Below, one piece after another: positions 44,514 to 54,163 of a DNA stretch of 59,798 nt. The notes beneath the pieces were generated by a model, which was not told the DNA's origin, made no database searches, and was given only the letters and a program-made list of their open reading frames with translations. The stretch lies in contig JAFUBA010000140.1 in NCBI GenBank assembly GCA_017460395.1, positions 1 through 59,798 of the forward strand, in the 5' to 3' direction. The position numbers and the translations under genes are program-made. The first letter of the stretch is position 1; every line of letters begins with the position of its first letter. Source of the stretch: Clostridia bacterium (GTDB lineage Bacteria; Bacillota; Clostridia; Christensenellales; Aristaeellaceae).

Positions 44514-44902
44514 TGGCTACCTCTTCCTCGCGATGCGCTACCCGACCCGAGAGTCCCGGGCAAAAATTCGTCAGGCTGAAGTTGTACAACACATCCGGAT
44601 TTTCGTCAAAGCCGCAGTGCGCCCGTATCTCCAGGCCTCTCACATCATGATCCCTCCGGCCTTCCTCTGCCCGGTCCCGGTCATTGGGATATAACGCTTC
44701 ACGACACCGGGAGGCTTCTGCGGGCAGACGGTGCAGGGAAGCATGAAGCGCTCCCAAAAGGTGTTCAGCACAGATGCGATGCCCGGTGGCAGATCGTGGA
44801 AGCCGTCCCGCGCAGCGCTTTTCCCATGGTTCCTGCCGCAAGTCCCCGTTCATGCATTCCTTTGCTGCCAGGGATGGCGACAATATATCTCCCGGGCTAT
44901 TG
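44514..44902. other. 390-bp gap, no gene seen
   Basis: This gap is upstream of the MATE gene and downstream of the dead aldo/keto reductase gene. It contains TTGTACAACTTC-like A/T-richer sequence near 44580 that may hold the MATE promoter. No frame resembles a protein. Confidence 0.4.
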
Positions 44903-45874
<972 letters not shown>

Positions 45875-45924
45875 TCATCTCCCCGTCCGGGCATACAACC
45901 ATTTCCCCGCATGTCTGTACCCGC

Positions 45925-46005
45925 GATCACCACGCTCCGGAAGGATCACAGGCAGTCTTCTGGCATATACGGTTTTCCATCAAAGGTCCATGCCGGATCC
46001 ATCAT
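45925..46005. repeat. Copy of the dispersed GATC-rich intergenic repeat
   Basis: This reads CTCCGGAAGGATCACAGGCAG, then GGCATATACGGTTTTCCATC, then ATGCCGGATCC. It is the copy most like 38690-38765 and lies between two minus-strand genes. Confidence 0.6.
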
Positions 46006-46655
46006 TTGAAGATGATCTCCACATCGCTGCGCTCCGTGTACATCTTCCAATACACCCTGGCAATGTCCGCGGGATCATAGTGGGTTCCGGGCGCGATGTT
46101 GCCCATGATGGTCACGACGCCGGTGAAGATACCCTCGTCCTTCAGCTCCGCGTTCATGGTGATCGCCAGTGCCCGCAGCGCCGCCTTGCCGATGGAGACA
46201 CCCGTGTACTCCGGCATGGGGTACAGCGCCAGTCCGCCGCCCGTGAAGAGGATCGTGCCGGACTTTCTCTCCCGCATGCCGGGGAGCACCTGAAGCGAAC
46301 AGTGCAGTGCGCTGGCCACGTCCACCTGACAGTGGCGCATCAGCTCGGCCGCAGACAGCTCAGACGGCTTTCCGCCCTCCAGAATGCACGCATTGTACGC
46401 CAGCACATCCACTTTTCCGAAGCGGGCCTTCACCTCGTCAAAGGCCTTCGTCAGGGACTCCGGATTCCCGGCATCCGCGACAATTCCGAAGGCCTCGATG
46501 CCTTCCTCTTCAAATGCCTTCACGTACCCGTCCAGCGCTGCCTGGTTCCGCGCCATCAGCACAGCGCGGAAATCCTTCCTGCCAAATTCCCTGGCGATGT
46601 GGTTGCCCATGCCCTTGCCGGCGCCGACCACGACGATCGTCTTCCTGTCCATCAT
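46002..46655 (-). CDS. Atypical short-chain dehydrogenase/reductase
   Basis: This 217-aa protein starts at ATG 46655, after GGTGAGG. The Rossmann motif VVVGAGKGMGNHIA is intact and NACILEGG replaces the usual NNAG. In the active site, where YxxxK is expected, the sequence is TGVSIGKAALRAL: Lys is kept but the catalytic Tyr is Val. The preceding Ser is also absent (TGGGLALYP). It may bind NAD(P) without reducing, or use a different residue. It is divergent from a LysR gene 96 bp away, which probably regulates it. Confidence 0.85.
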   Translation of the reverse strand: MMDRKTIVVVGAGKGMGNHIAREFGRKDFRAVLMARNQAALDGYVKAFEEEGIEAFGIVADAGNPESLTKAFDEVKARFGKVDVLAYNACILEGGKPSELSAAELMRHCQVDVASALHCSLQVLPGMRERKSGTILFTGGGLALYPMPEYTGVSIGKAALRALAITMNAELKDEGIFTGVVTIMGNIAPGTHYDPADIARVYWKMYTERSDVEIIFK

Positions 46656-46751
46656 GTGTCCCTCACCTTTCCTGGTCTTTTGTCCATGTGGCATTCTATG
46701 ATAAAATACTCATAAGATCTAACGCAAATTCTGATATGAGGTCATAACGCG

Positions 46752-47630
46752 ATGATTATGATGAACCACAACCTGCGCGTCTTCATCCAGGTGGCCGAGC
46801 GGGGCAGCTTCACAGAGGCCGCAGGCGAGCTTTACATCTCCCAGCCCGCCGTCAGCCGCGCCATCAGGGCGCTCGAGGACGAGCTGAAGGTGAAGCTCTT
46901 CTTCCGGGACAAGCGCAGCGGGCTGATTCTGACGGATGCAGGCCAGAAGATCCTCCTGCTTGCGCGGCAGATGGCGGATACGGAGAACCGCATCTACCAG
47001 GCCGCATTCCGGGAGAACAACTTTCTCGGCGGCAGGGTGCGCGTTGCCAGCATGCCGATTCTGACCTCGGTGATCCTCTCAAAGGTCTTTTTCCGCTTCC
47101 GCCAGAAATATCCCTGTGTCACGCTGGACCTGATCGAGGGAAGCGCGTCGGAGATCCGCAGGGCCGTCGAGGAACACAAGGTGGATTTTGGCTTTACGTC
47201 CTCGCCCTTCGGGAAGCTTGACTTCGAGGTGATGTTCGCGGATCGCATGCTCGCTGTCACCCGGGAGCAGCAGGAGGATGTGCCCGTCGATCTGTCCATC
47301 AACACAGAAAACTACATCCTCTGCCACGCAGGCTACGAGACGGTCGTCGAGGCATCATCTGATCAGAATGTCCGGCTGGAGCACTGTTTCACCGTTCAGC
47401 AGGCGGAGACGGTGATCAACCTCGTGAAGGAAGGGAACGGCATCGGCATCCTCTCGGAGCTGGTGCTGAACGCCACGCCCAACACGCTGTACCGATACGC
47501 CATCACCCCGCCCGTCCAGATGGACATCGGGATCATCGCCAATGACCTGTCCGACCTGACGCCTGTGGCATATACGCTCACTCAGATGGTCAGGGATGTC
47601 TGCCTGGAATACGAAAGCAGCAGGAAGTAG
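46752..47630 (+). CDS. LysR-family transcriptional regulator
   Basis: This 292-aa protein (ATG 46752, alternatives three and four codons in) has a winged helix (about 5-65) with RGSFTEAAGELYISQPAVSRAIRALEDEL. The periplasmic-binding-protein-like effector domain follows (about 92-290). It is divergent from the atypical SDR gene. The 96-bp gap contains TATGATAAAATACTCAT, in which -10 boxes for both directions are possible. Confidence 0.92.
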   Translation: MIMMNHNLRVFIQVAERGSFTEAAGELYISQPAVSRAIRALEDELKVKLFFRDKRSGLILTDAGQKILLLARQMADTENRIYQAAFRENNFLGGRVRVASMPILTSVILSKVFFRFRQKYPCVTLDLIEGSASEIRRAVEEHKVDFGFTSSPFGKLDFEVMFADRMLAVTREQQEDVPVDLSINTENYILCHAGYETVVEASSDQNVRLEHCFTVQQAETVINLVKEGNGIGILSELVLNATPNTLYRYAITPPVQMDIGIIANDLSDLTPVAYTLTQMVRDVCLEYESSRK

Positions 47631-47691
47631 ACCCATTTGCGTCACTGTTCCCCTTGCATTCACGGATGCTCAGAAAGAGAGGAAGACGTTC

Positions 47692-48564
47692 ATGTACCGC
47701 CAGATGCGATACTTTATTGCCGTCATCGAAAGCGGCAGCTTCTTTGAGGCCGGAGAAATCTGCCACATCTCCCAGTCCGCCATCTCCCAACAGATCCAGC
47801 GCCTGGAAAGTGAGCTGGACGTGAAGCTGCTGGACCGTCACGGACGGACGTTCGAGATGACACCTGCCGGCCGCTACTTCTACCAGCGTGCCAGGCAGCA
47901 GGTCAGCGAAATGGAGTCCGTGATCCGGGAAGTGCAGAGAATCGGAAAGGGCGAGCACCGGAACCTGCGCATCGGCGTGCTGAATGGCTTTTCAGGCAAG
48001 CTCATGCAGAGCGCCATCGGGAACTTTTCCATGTCGCACCCCAATGTCACGGTCAGCATCCGCACGGGGACGCACGAGGAGATTTTCCAGTGGCTGCTTG
48101 CCGGGCATCTGGACATGGTGGTCAACGACCAGCGCAGAGCACTGAGCGATCAGTGGGTCAATGAGTTCCTCATGGATCAGCCGCTGTATGCCATGGTGAG
48201 GCAGGATCTCTGCGCGGGATCCACTGCCGGCATCGAGCTGGATCAGCTCCATCAGCTGCTGTGCATCCTGGTAGCCGGGCCTGATTACCGGGAGGCCGAG
48301 GTGTCCTACTGGCGCGATGTGATGGGACTTTCCACGGACATCCTCTTTGCCGGGAACATGGAGACGGCCCTTTTGGACGTTTCCTCCGGCTCAGGCTTCC
48401 TGCCCTGTGACCAGGACGTCCCGGCTGCCGGCGGCAATGTCCGTCTGCCCATGCTGCGCGGCGGCGTCCCCCTCACGCGCCGCATGTACGCTTTCTGGCC
48501 CAAGCAGGCAGATTTCTCCCTGCAAAGGGAGTTCTCCGACATGCTGAGGACGCATATCCAGTAA
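47692..48564 (+). CDS. LysR-family transcriptional regulator (flavodoxin cluster)
   Basis: This 290-aa protein starts at ATG 47692, 6 nt after AGAGGAAG; the frame to 47596 overlaps the preceding gene. The helix-turn-helix SGSFFEAGEICHISQSAISQQIQRLESEL is at about 15-43, and the effector domain starts near residue 90 (RNLRIGVLNGFSGKLMQ). It precedes the flavodoxin/FMN-reductase/aldo-keto reductase series on the same strand. Two A/T palindromes (48618-48632, 48675-48687) in front of that series are candidate binding sites. Confidence 0.92.
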   Translation: MYRQMRYFIAVIESGSFFEAGEICHISQSAISQQIQRLESELDVKLLDRHGRTFEMTPAGRYFYQRARQQVSEMESVIREVQRIGKGEHRNLRIGVLNGFSGKLMQSAIGNFSMSHPNVTVSIRTGTHEEIFQWLLAGHLDMVVNDQRRALSDQWVNEFLMDQPLYAMVRQDLCAGSTAGIELDQLHQLLCILVAGPDYREAEVSYWRDVMGLSTDILFAGNMETALLDVSSGSGFLPCDQDVPAAGGNVRLPMLRGGVPLTRRMYAFWPKQADFSLQREFSDMLRTHIQ

Positions 48565-48617
48565 GCCCTGCACCCGGATCCGCGGAATCAGCTGTTTGCC
48601 ATGGTTCTCTTGCATTT

Positions 48618-48687
48618 ATAAGTTTTTCTTATTAATAACCCGCAAAATCCAGATTGATGCGCCGCATCTCCCCCGCTTATAATAAGC
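48618..48687 (+). promoter_or_regulatory. Promoter and LysR-type palindromes of the flavodoxin operon
   Basis: TTGATG (48654-48659), an 18-nt spacer and TATAAT (48678-48683) form the promoter. ATAAG-TTTTT-CTTAT (48618-48632) has the T-N11-A form of a LysR box. A second palindrome GCTTAT-A-ATAAGC (48675-48687) covers the -10 box, and its half-sites are the inverse of the first. Confidence 0.7.
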
Positions 48688-48751
48688 ACGCACCCAAATC
48701 TGGACACACAAAAAGGCATGTCATCAGCGACATGCATCGGAGGAAAGCATC

Positions 48752-49264
48752 ATGGCAAACCTGATCGTCTATTACTCCCGCAAGGGGCAGAATTACTGGA
48801 ACGGCAGCATCGTGGACCTGGCGAAGGGCAACACCGAGCGGGTGGCAGAGTACATCCAGAAGGCCGTGGGCGGCGATCTGTTCGAGATCGAGACCGTGCG
48901 CGAGTACAGCCGGGACTACATGACCTGCATAGAGGAGGCCAAGGCAGAGCTGAGAGAGGGCGCCCGCCCCGAGCTCAAACAGTACCCGGACACAATCGAC
49001 GGATACGATACCATCTTCGTAGGCTTCCCCAACTGGTGGGGCACCATGCCCATGTGCGTGTACACCTTCCTTGAGCACTTTGACCTGACCGGTAAGAAGA
49101 TCGTGCCCTTCTGCACCAACGAGGGCAGCGGCATGGGCCGCAGCGAGCGGGAGCTGAAAAAGATCTGCAGGGGCGCTGCCGTCGCCTCAGGGCTCAGCAT
49201 TCACGGCGCAGAATCTGCCGGAAGCGAAGCCAGGGTCGCCGCGTGGGTCAGGAGCCATGTCTGA
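48752..49264 (+). CDS. Flavodoxin family protein
   Basis: This 170-aa cytoplasmic flavodoxin-like protein has GGAGG upstream. FMN-phosphate-binding loop YYSRKGQNYWNG is at 8-19 (with GNTERVAEYIQ at 26-36) and the isoalloxazine loop is FVGFPNWWGTMP (about 88-99). It is of the flavodoxin_4 type linked to anaerobic or redox-stress reductions. It overlaps the next gene by 8 nt, so it is in an operon. Confidence 0.9.
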   Translation: MANLIVYYSRKGQNYWNGSIVDLAKGNTERVAEYIQKAVGGDLFEIETVREYSRDYMTCIEEAKAELREGARPELKQYPDTIDGYDTIFVGFPNWWGTMPMCVYTFLEHFDLTGKKIVPFCTNEGSGMGRSERELKKICRGAAVASGLSIHGAESAGSEARVAAWVRSHV

Positions 49265-49625
49265 TCAGGAAAAGTGCCGCGCACTCTACACCCAAATGTA
49301 CCGCGCCATGATCGAGAAGGACATCCCTTCCCTTGACCGCGTGCTGGATGATGCCTTCGTGCTGGTGCATATGACCGGGATGCGGCAGAAGAAGGCAGAC
49401 TTCCTGCAGGCCGTGGAAGACGGCACCCTGAACTATGCATCCGCGGATCACGAGGGCATTGAGGTCTCCGTTCAGTGCGGCACCGCCACGCTCAGCGGCA
49501 GAAGCCTTGTGCGCGCAGCCGTGTTCGGCGGGATCTGGCATACCTGGCGCCTCAGGCAGGACCTGACGCTGGTCTTTCGAGATGACCGCTGGCTCATTTC
49601 GCTGTCTGAGGCCAGTACATATTGA
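49257..49625 (+). CDS. NTF2-like/DUF4440 small protein
   Basis: This 122-aa protein (MSDQEKCRALYTQMYRAMIEKDIPSLDRVLDDAFVLVHMTG) has the cone-shaped SnoaL/NTF2 pattern, ending DLTLVFRDDRWLISLSEASTY. Such folds bind small hydrophobic ligands or act as isomerases or hydratases. Its start overlaps the flavodoxin stop, so the two are co-translated. Function is unknown. Confidence 0.82.
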   Translation: MSDQEKCRALYTQMYRAMIEKDIPSLDRVLDDAFVLVHMTGMRQKKADFLQAVEDGTLNYASADHEGIEVSVQCGTATLSGRSLVRAAVFGGIWHTWRLRQDLTLVFRDDRWLISLSEASTY

Positions 49626-49728
49626 CGCCTCATCCATATCGGCGTCATGCGGACGATGTTCAGACAGCTTCCGGTACTCCCGGCAGCCCATGCACGGCAG
49701 AACAACAACACATCCGGAGGGAACAGAC

Positions 49729-50367
49729 ATGAAGGTACTGCTGGTCAACGGCAGCCCCCACATAAAGGGCTGCACGTACACAGCACTCCATGAGATTGCG
49801 GAAGCGCTGACACAGGAAGGCATTGAGACAGAAGTTTACTGGATCGGGAATCAGCCCATCTCGGGCTGCATCGGGTGCTATCAGTGCGGTAAAAAACAGC
49901 GCTGCGTCTTTGACGACCAGGTGAACGAGTTTACCGCCCTGGCGGAAGGCTTCGACGGCTTCATCTTTGGCTCCCCTGTGTTCTATTCCGGGATGAACGG
50001 GAGCCTCATGAGCTTCATGGACCGGGTCTTCTTCTCCGCCTCCGCCCGGTCTCCTCACCCCTTCCGCTTCAAGCCTGCCGCCGCCATCGTCTCCGCCCGG
50101 CGCGCCGGCACCACCTCCGCGCTGGACCAGATGAACAAGTACTTCCTGCACCAGCAGATGCCCATCGTGTCCTCCAGGTACTGGAACATGGTCCACGGAA
50201 ACACGCCCGAAGAGGTGATGCAGGATGCGGAAGGCCTGCAGATCATGCGCCAGCTCGCAAGGAACATGGCCTGGCTCCTGAAGCTGAAGGAGAATGGCGA
50301 AAAGGCCGGCATCCCCCTGCCCATGCAGGAAGAAAAGCGGATATCCACAAACTTCATTCGAAACTGA
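49729..50367 (+). CDS. NADPH-dependent FMN reductase/flavodoxin-like oxidoreductase
   Basis: This 212-aa protein starts at ATG 49729, after GGAGG (8 nt). It begins MKVLLVNGSPHIKGCTYTALHEIAEAL, the phosphate loop of the iron-sulfur-flavoprotein/FMN-reductase family. CIGCYQCGKKQRC holds Cys residues at the place where related proteins bind a cluster. The SPVFYSGMNGSLMSFMDRVFF segment forms the flavin site. It probably transfers electrons from NADPH to the neighbouring flavoproteins. Confidence 0.9.
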   Translation: MKVLLVNGSPHIKGCTYTALHEIAEALTQEGIETEVYWIGNQPISGCIGCYQCGKKQRCVFDDQVNEFTALAEGFDGFIFGSPVFYSGMNGSLMSFMDRVFFSASARSPHPFRFKPAAAIVSARRAGTTSALDQMNKYFLHQQMPIVSSRYWNMVHGNTPEEVMQDAEGLQIMRQLARNMAWLLKLKENGEKAGIPLPMQEEKRISTNFIRN

Positions 50368-50389
50368 ATCGACAAGGGAGGAATTCCTG

Positions 50390-50992
50390 ATGAAAAAGCT
50401 GTTTTGCCTGCTCACCGCCGCCCTGATGCTCCTCTGTGCCATGCCCGGGCTATCCGAGGAAACGCCGGCCCACGTGCTTGTGGTGTACTTCTCCCGCGCG
50501 GGGGAAAACTACAGCGTCGGCGTCATCGATGAGGGCAACACGGCGAAGATGGGAACCATCATCGCAGATCAATTGAACGCAGATGCTTTTGAACTGGTGC
50601 CCGCCGTGCCCTACCCCGAGGATTATGATTCCTGTCTGGACGTCGCCACCGAGGAAAAGCGCACCGGCGCACGCCCGGCGTATGTGGGCGAGATCGAAAA
50701 CTTTGCACAGTACGACACGGTGTTCATCGGCTATCCCATCTGGTGGGGCGGGATCCCGAACATCGTCTGCACCTTCATGGAAACGTATGATTTCACCGGC
50801 AAAACGGTGGTCCCCTTCAACACCCACGAGGGCAGCGGGCAGGCCGGCAGTCAGAGTGTCATTGCGGAACTCATGACTGGTGCCACCATCCTTCAGGGCC
50901 TCGCCGTCCGCGGCAGCAGGGCCCAGAGCGACCCGGACGGCACCGCCAGTGACGTGGCCGCGTGGCTTCACAGCATCGGACTGACCGACTGA
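50390..50992 (+). CDS. Exported flavodoxin
   Basis: This 200-aa protein starts at ATG 50390, after GGGAGG. Residues 1-22 (MKKLFCLLTAALMLLCAMPGLS) form a Sec signal peptide with no proper lipobox, so release or signal-anchor retention is expected. The mature part is a flavodoxin: VVYFSRAGENYSVGV, DEGNTAKMGTIIADQL and FIGYPIWWGGIPN. Flavodoxins outside the membrane are known from Bacillota and may shuttle electrons to exported flavoproteins such as the one at 8178-9728. It lies in the same run as two cytoplasmic flavin proteins. Confidence 0.87.
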   Translation: MKKLFCLLTAALMLLCAMPGLSEETPAHVLVVYFSRAGENYSVGVIDEGNTAKMGTIIADQLNADAFELVPAVPYPEDYDSCLDVATEEKRTGARPAYVGEIENFAQYDTVFIGYPIWWGGIPNIVCTFMETYDFTGKTVVPFNTHEGSGQAGSQSVIAELMTGATILQGLAVRGSRAQSDPDGTASDVAAWLHSIGLTD

Positions 50993-51005
50993 GGAGGAAC
51001 CCATC

Positions 51006-52139
51006 ATGATGAAAAATCCCTTTTTCCCTGAGATCCACGGAAACTTCGGCTTTGGCTGCATGAGGCTGCCCATGAAGGATGGGCACGTGGACTATGATGA
51101 ATTCTGCCGCATGGCAGACGCCTTCATCGCCTCCGGCCTCAACTACTTCGACACCGCCCACGGGTACATCGGCGGACAGTCGGAGACCGCCATCCGGGAC
51201 TGCGTGGCAAAGCGCCATGAGCGCAGCGAGTTCCTGCTCACCGACAAGCTGACCGATCCCTACTTCAAAAAGCAGGAGGACATCCGCCCCTTCTTTGAGA
51301 GCCAGCTGGAAGCCTGCGGCGTCGAGTACTTCGATTTTTACCTCATGCACGCCCAGGACAGGAACAATTACCAGAAATACAGGCGCTGCCTGGCCTACGA
51401 GACCGCCATGGAGCTGAAAAAGGAGGGAAAGATCCGCCACTTCGGCATCTCCTTCCACGACAAGGCAGACGTCCTGGACATGATCCTGAGTGAGCACCCC
51501 GAAGTCGAGATCGTCCAGATCCAGTTCAACTATGCGGACTACGAGGACGCCTCCGTGGAGGCCCGCAAGGTCTACGAGGTGTGCGAAAAGCACGCAAAGC
51601 CTGTCATCGTCATGGAGCCGGTGAAGGGCGGAAGCCTCGTGAATCTTCCGGAGGCTGCAGACCGGATCCTCCGGGAGCTGCACGGCGGCAGCAATGCCAG
51701 CTATGCCCTTCGCTTTGCGGCCTCCTTCCCCCGGATGGCCATGGTGCTCTCCGGCATGAGCGATATGGCGCAGATGGAGGATAACCTCTCTGCCATGGCG
51801 GATTTCCATCCCCTGACTGACCTTGAGATGGACGCCGTGCACAGGGTCAATGAGATCTTCCACAGCCTGAACCTGGTCCCCTGCACCGGCTGCCGCTACT
51901 GTGTGGAGGAAAGCCAGTGTCCAAAGGGCATCCGCATTCCGGACATGTTCTCCTCCCTCAACGCCCACGAGGCCTTCCACAACTGGAACACGGGTTTTTA
52001 CTACAATCACGTCATCACAGGCGAAGGGCACGGCAAGGCCTCCGAGTGCATCCGCTGCGGGAAGTGTGAGAAGGTCTGCCCGCAGCACCTGCCGATCCGG
52101 GACCTTTTGAAAACCGTGGCAAAGACATTTGAGCAGTGA
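51006..52139 (+). CDS. Aldo/keto reductase with C-terminal 4Fe-4S domain
   Basis: This 377-aa protein has an N-terminal AKR barrel (about 10-270; FDTAHGYIGGQSE, DKLTDPYF, FYLMHAQDR provide Asp, Tyr, Lys and His). The C-terminal ferredoxin-like extension has CTGCRYCVEESQCPKG and CIRCGKCEKVCPQ. The first set has fewer Cys than a full two-cluster domain. Such proteins reduce carbonyls with electrons passed through iron-sulfur clusters. GGAGGA lies ahead of the start. It is in one run with the flavodoxin genes, which may be its electron donors. Confidence 0.92.
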   Translation: MMKNPFFPEIHGNFGFGCMRLPMKDGHVDYDEFCRMADAFIASGLNYFDTAHGYIGGQSETAIRDCVAKRHERSEFLLTDKLTDPYFKKQEDIRPFFESQLEACGVEYFDFYLMHAQDRNNYQKYRRCLAYETAMELKKEGKIRHFGISFHDKADVLDMILSEHPEVEIVQIQFNYADYEDASVEARKVYEVCEKHAKPVIVMEPVKGGSLVNLPEAADRILRELHGGSNASYALRFAASFPRMAMVLSGMSDMAQMEDNLSAMADFHPLTDLEMDAVHRVNEIFHSLNLVPCTGCRYCVEESQCPKGIRIPDMFSSLNAHEAFHNWNTGFYYNHVITGEGHGKASECIRCGKCEKVCPQHLPIRDLLKTVAKTFEQ

Positions 52140-52154
52140 AGGAAGGATCTGAAC

Positions 52155-52988
52155 ATGAACAGGGAAGTCATGCTCGTCACCGGCGCCGGTCAGATCAGTA
52201 TGGCGATTGCCCGCAGGCTTGGCTTTGGCAAGAAGATCGTCCTGGGCGACAGGAAGATCGAGAATGCCATGGCCATTGCAAAGATCATGAACGAGGCAGG
52301 CTTCGATGTGGAGCCCTTCCAGATGGATCTGAGTCACCGTGAAAGCATCCTGGCCATCATCGCTGAGGCGCAGAAGTACGGGGAAATCCGATACCTGGTC
52401 AACGGCGCAGGTGTATCCCCCAGCCAGGCGCCCATCGAGGCCATCCTGAAGGTGGATCTCTACGGCACGGCCGTCCTGCTGGAAGAGGTCGGCAAGGTGA
52501 TCGCAAGCGGCGGCTGCGGCGTCACGATCTCCAGCCAGTCCGGCTGGCGCATGCCCCAGCTGAGCGCAGAGGAAGACCGGCAGCTGGCGATGACGCCGAC
52601 AGAAAGCCTGCTCTCCCTCTCGCTCCTTCAGCCGCAGAACATCCGCGACACCCTGCATGCCTACCAGCTGGCCAAGCGCTGCAATGAAAAGCGCGTCATG
52701 GCAGAGTGCGTCAGGTGGGGTGAGCGCGGCGCCCGGCTCAACGCCATCGCACCGGGGATCATCGTGACACCGCTGGCCATCGACGAGTTCAACGGCCCGC
52801 GAGGTGACTTCTACAAAAACATGTTCGCCAAATGCCCTGCCGGCCGCCCGGGTACAGCGGACGAGGTGGCCAATGTGGCCGAGCTCCTGATGAGTGACCG
52901 GGGTGCCTTCATCACCGGCTCCACGTTCCTCATGGACGGCGGTGCCACCAGCAGCTATTACTATGGCCCGCTCCAGCCCGGCGCATAA
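52155..52988 (+). CDS. Short-chain dehydrogenase/reductase
   Basis: This 277-aa protein has cofactor motif TGAGQISMAIARRL, in which Gln/Ile replace the usual Gly-Ile spacing, and YLVNGAGVSPSQAP. The active site has TISSQSGW (Ser) and AYQLAKRCNEKRV (Tyr-x-x-x-Lys). IAPGIIVTPLA and TGSTFLMDGGATSSYYYGPL complete the fold. A helical insert of about 40 residues before the active-site Tyr is a feature of this subgroup. AGGAAGGAT lies ahead of the ATG. It follows the iron-sulfur AKR by 15 nt. Confidence 0.92.
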   Translation: MNREVMLVTGAGQISMAIARRLGFGKKIVLGDRKIENAMAIAKIMNEAGFDVEPFQMDLSHRESILAIIAEAQKYGEIRYLVNGAGVSPSQAPIEAILKVDLYGTAVLLEEVGKVIASGGCGVTISSQSGWRMPQLSAEEDRQLAMTPTESLLSLSLLQPQNIRDTLHAYQLAKRCNEKRVMAECVRWGERGARLNAIAPGIIVTPLAIDEFNGPRGDFYKNMFAKCPAGRPGTADEVANVAELLMSDRGAFITGSTFLMDGGATSSYYYGPLQPGA

Positions 52989-53159
52989 CATCCCAGATGG
53001 GTGGCTTATGGTGCCGTGTCGGCAGTCATCTCCCCGGGCGACGCTGTGGCAGTCTTCGGACGCATGGGCGATGAATGATGAAGATGAGATCATCGCACGG
53101 GCCCGACCCATGGTGCATGAGAAACCAGATGCAAAGAAACAGAAGTGGAGAAAACAGAA

Positions 53160-53567
53160 ATGAACGAAAAGAATCTGTCCGTCTTTCCCATCGGCGAAAA
53201 GAATGACGCATTTGCCAGGTATTTTATCGGTCAGAGCTATCTTGCTCCCCTGAGCACCGAGCAGGTGCCCACCTTCAACGTGACCTTTGAGCCCGGCTGC
53301 CGCAACAACTGGCACATCCACCATGCCAAAGAAGGCGGCGGACAGATGCTGATCTGTGTGGCCGGCAAGGGATGGTATCAGGAATGGGGCAAGCCTGCGC
53401 GTGCCCTGAAACCCGGGGATGTGGTGAACATTCCCGAAGGCGTAAAGCACTGGCACGGTGCAGCCAGGGACTGCTGGTTCCAGCACCTGGCCATCGAGGT
53501 GCCGGGCGTAGATGGACACACCGAATGGTGCGAACCCGTGTCCGATGAGGAATACAGCAAGCTGTGA
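53160..53567 (+). CDS. Cupin-domain protein
   Basis: This 135-aa protein (ATG 53160, with GGAG 9 nt upstream) is a single cupin. NNWHIHHAKEGGGQMLICVAGKG forms motif 1 and LKPGDVVNIPEGVKHWHGA motif 2. His residues in both motifs should hold a metal ion. The family includes quercetin-dioxygenase-like and carboxymuconolactone-associated cupins common in redox operons of Bacillota. It lies 170 bp after the SDR gene and closes the plus-strand redox series. Confidence 0.88.
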   Translation: MNEKNLSVFPIGEKNDAFARYFIGQSYLAPLSTEQVPTFNVTFEPGCRNNWHIHHAKEGGGQMLICVAGKGWYQEWGKPARALKPGDVVNIPEGVKHWHGAARDCWFQHLAIEVPGVDGHTEWCEPVSDEEYSKL

Positions 53568-54026
53568 CTGCCCTGATCTGTAAGGCTTTGGGCATGCAAT
53601 TTCTCAGATCCTACACCAGGCCGCATACGTGAATTTCGCAGCCGGAGCAAGATGCCTTCAGAGGCTTGAGCTGTATCAGTGCATCTGTGAACCTCCACTT
53701 CAGCTTCCACCCCGCGGTTCCCTTCTCACCATATGAATCCGGGCCCGGCTAATGCCCGCGGCATAGTGGTACGGCCACCGCACATTCCCTTGTTTGCATC
53801 GGTGTCAATTTTTTTGACACCGATAGATCAACTTCTTGTGTAGCTACAAACGAAAGCCTCATCAGAAAACAGGCAGAAGCGAAGGGGCATCTGCAACAAT
53901 CGAGTGGTAAAATAGCTTTCGGCGAAAGAGTGGAGTTAAGGGAGTAGGCCTGCCTGATGATTGAGCATGTTCTGTGGACCTCCGCTCCCGCTTCCACCCT
54001 GTAGTTGAAAAGTCCAACTATGCCTC
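53568..54026. other. Non-coding region with repeats and palindromes
   Basis: No gene is supported. Two related segments (53688-53724 and 53971-54008, pattern ACCTCC.CT...GCTTCCACCC) form an imperfect direct repeat about 285 bp apart. At 53798-53824 a perfect 11-bp-arm inverted repeat surrounds a T5 loop. TGTAGCTACA, a 10-bp palindrome (53839-53848), recurs at 54654-54663. Confidence 0.5.
53798..53824. repeat. Perfect 11-bp inverted repeat with T5 loop
   Basis: ATCGGTGTCAA, TTTTT, TTGACACCGAT. There is no terminator tail on either side. The half-site GTGTCA/TGACAC is also the core of the TetR operator at 39.55 kb, in reversed order. Confidence 0.6.
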
Positions 54027-54143
54027 TTGACAGTCTTTTCACCATCTGGTATCAAATGTAATCAAGATCGGGAAACTGGTTTGGGCTGGTCGAAAGACCC
54101 GGGTCCACAAATCGGCGGGTAAGACACCCGCCATTACTTTTTG
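54027..54143 (+). ncRNA. Tandem small RNA unit 1
   Basis: Promoter TTGACA (54027-54032), 17 nt, TATCAA (54050-54055). A transcript of about 80 nt would carry GGTC-GAAA-GACC, a GNRA-capped hairpin, and end in a GGCGGGT/ACCCGCC terminator (54114-54132) with a T run. It is not translatable. It is followed by unit 2 at a pitch of exactly 137 bp. Confidence 0.75.
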
Positions 54144-54163
54144 TTTCCAGGCCAAAATGCCTC

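Noticed and set aside
50871-53519. 882-codon minus-strand open frame opposite the aldo/keto reductase and SDR genes
   Set aside because: It is another antisense shadow. The three plus-strand genes there have ribosome sites and full domain motifs.
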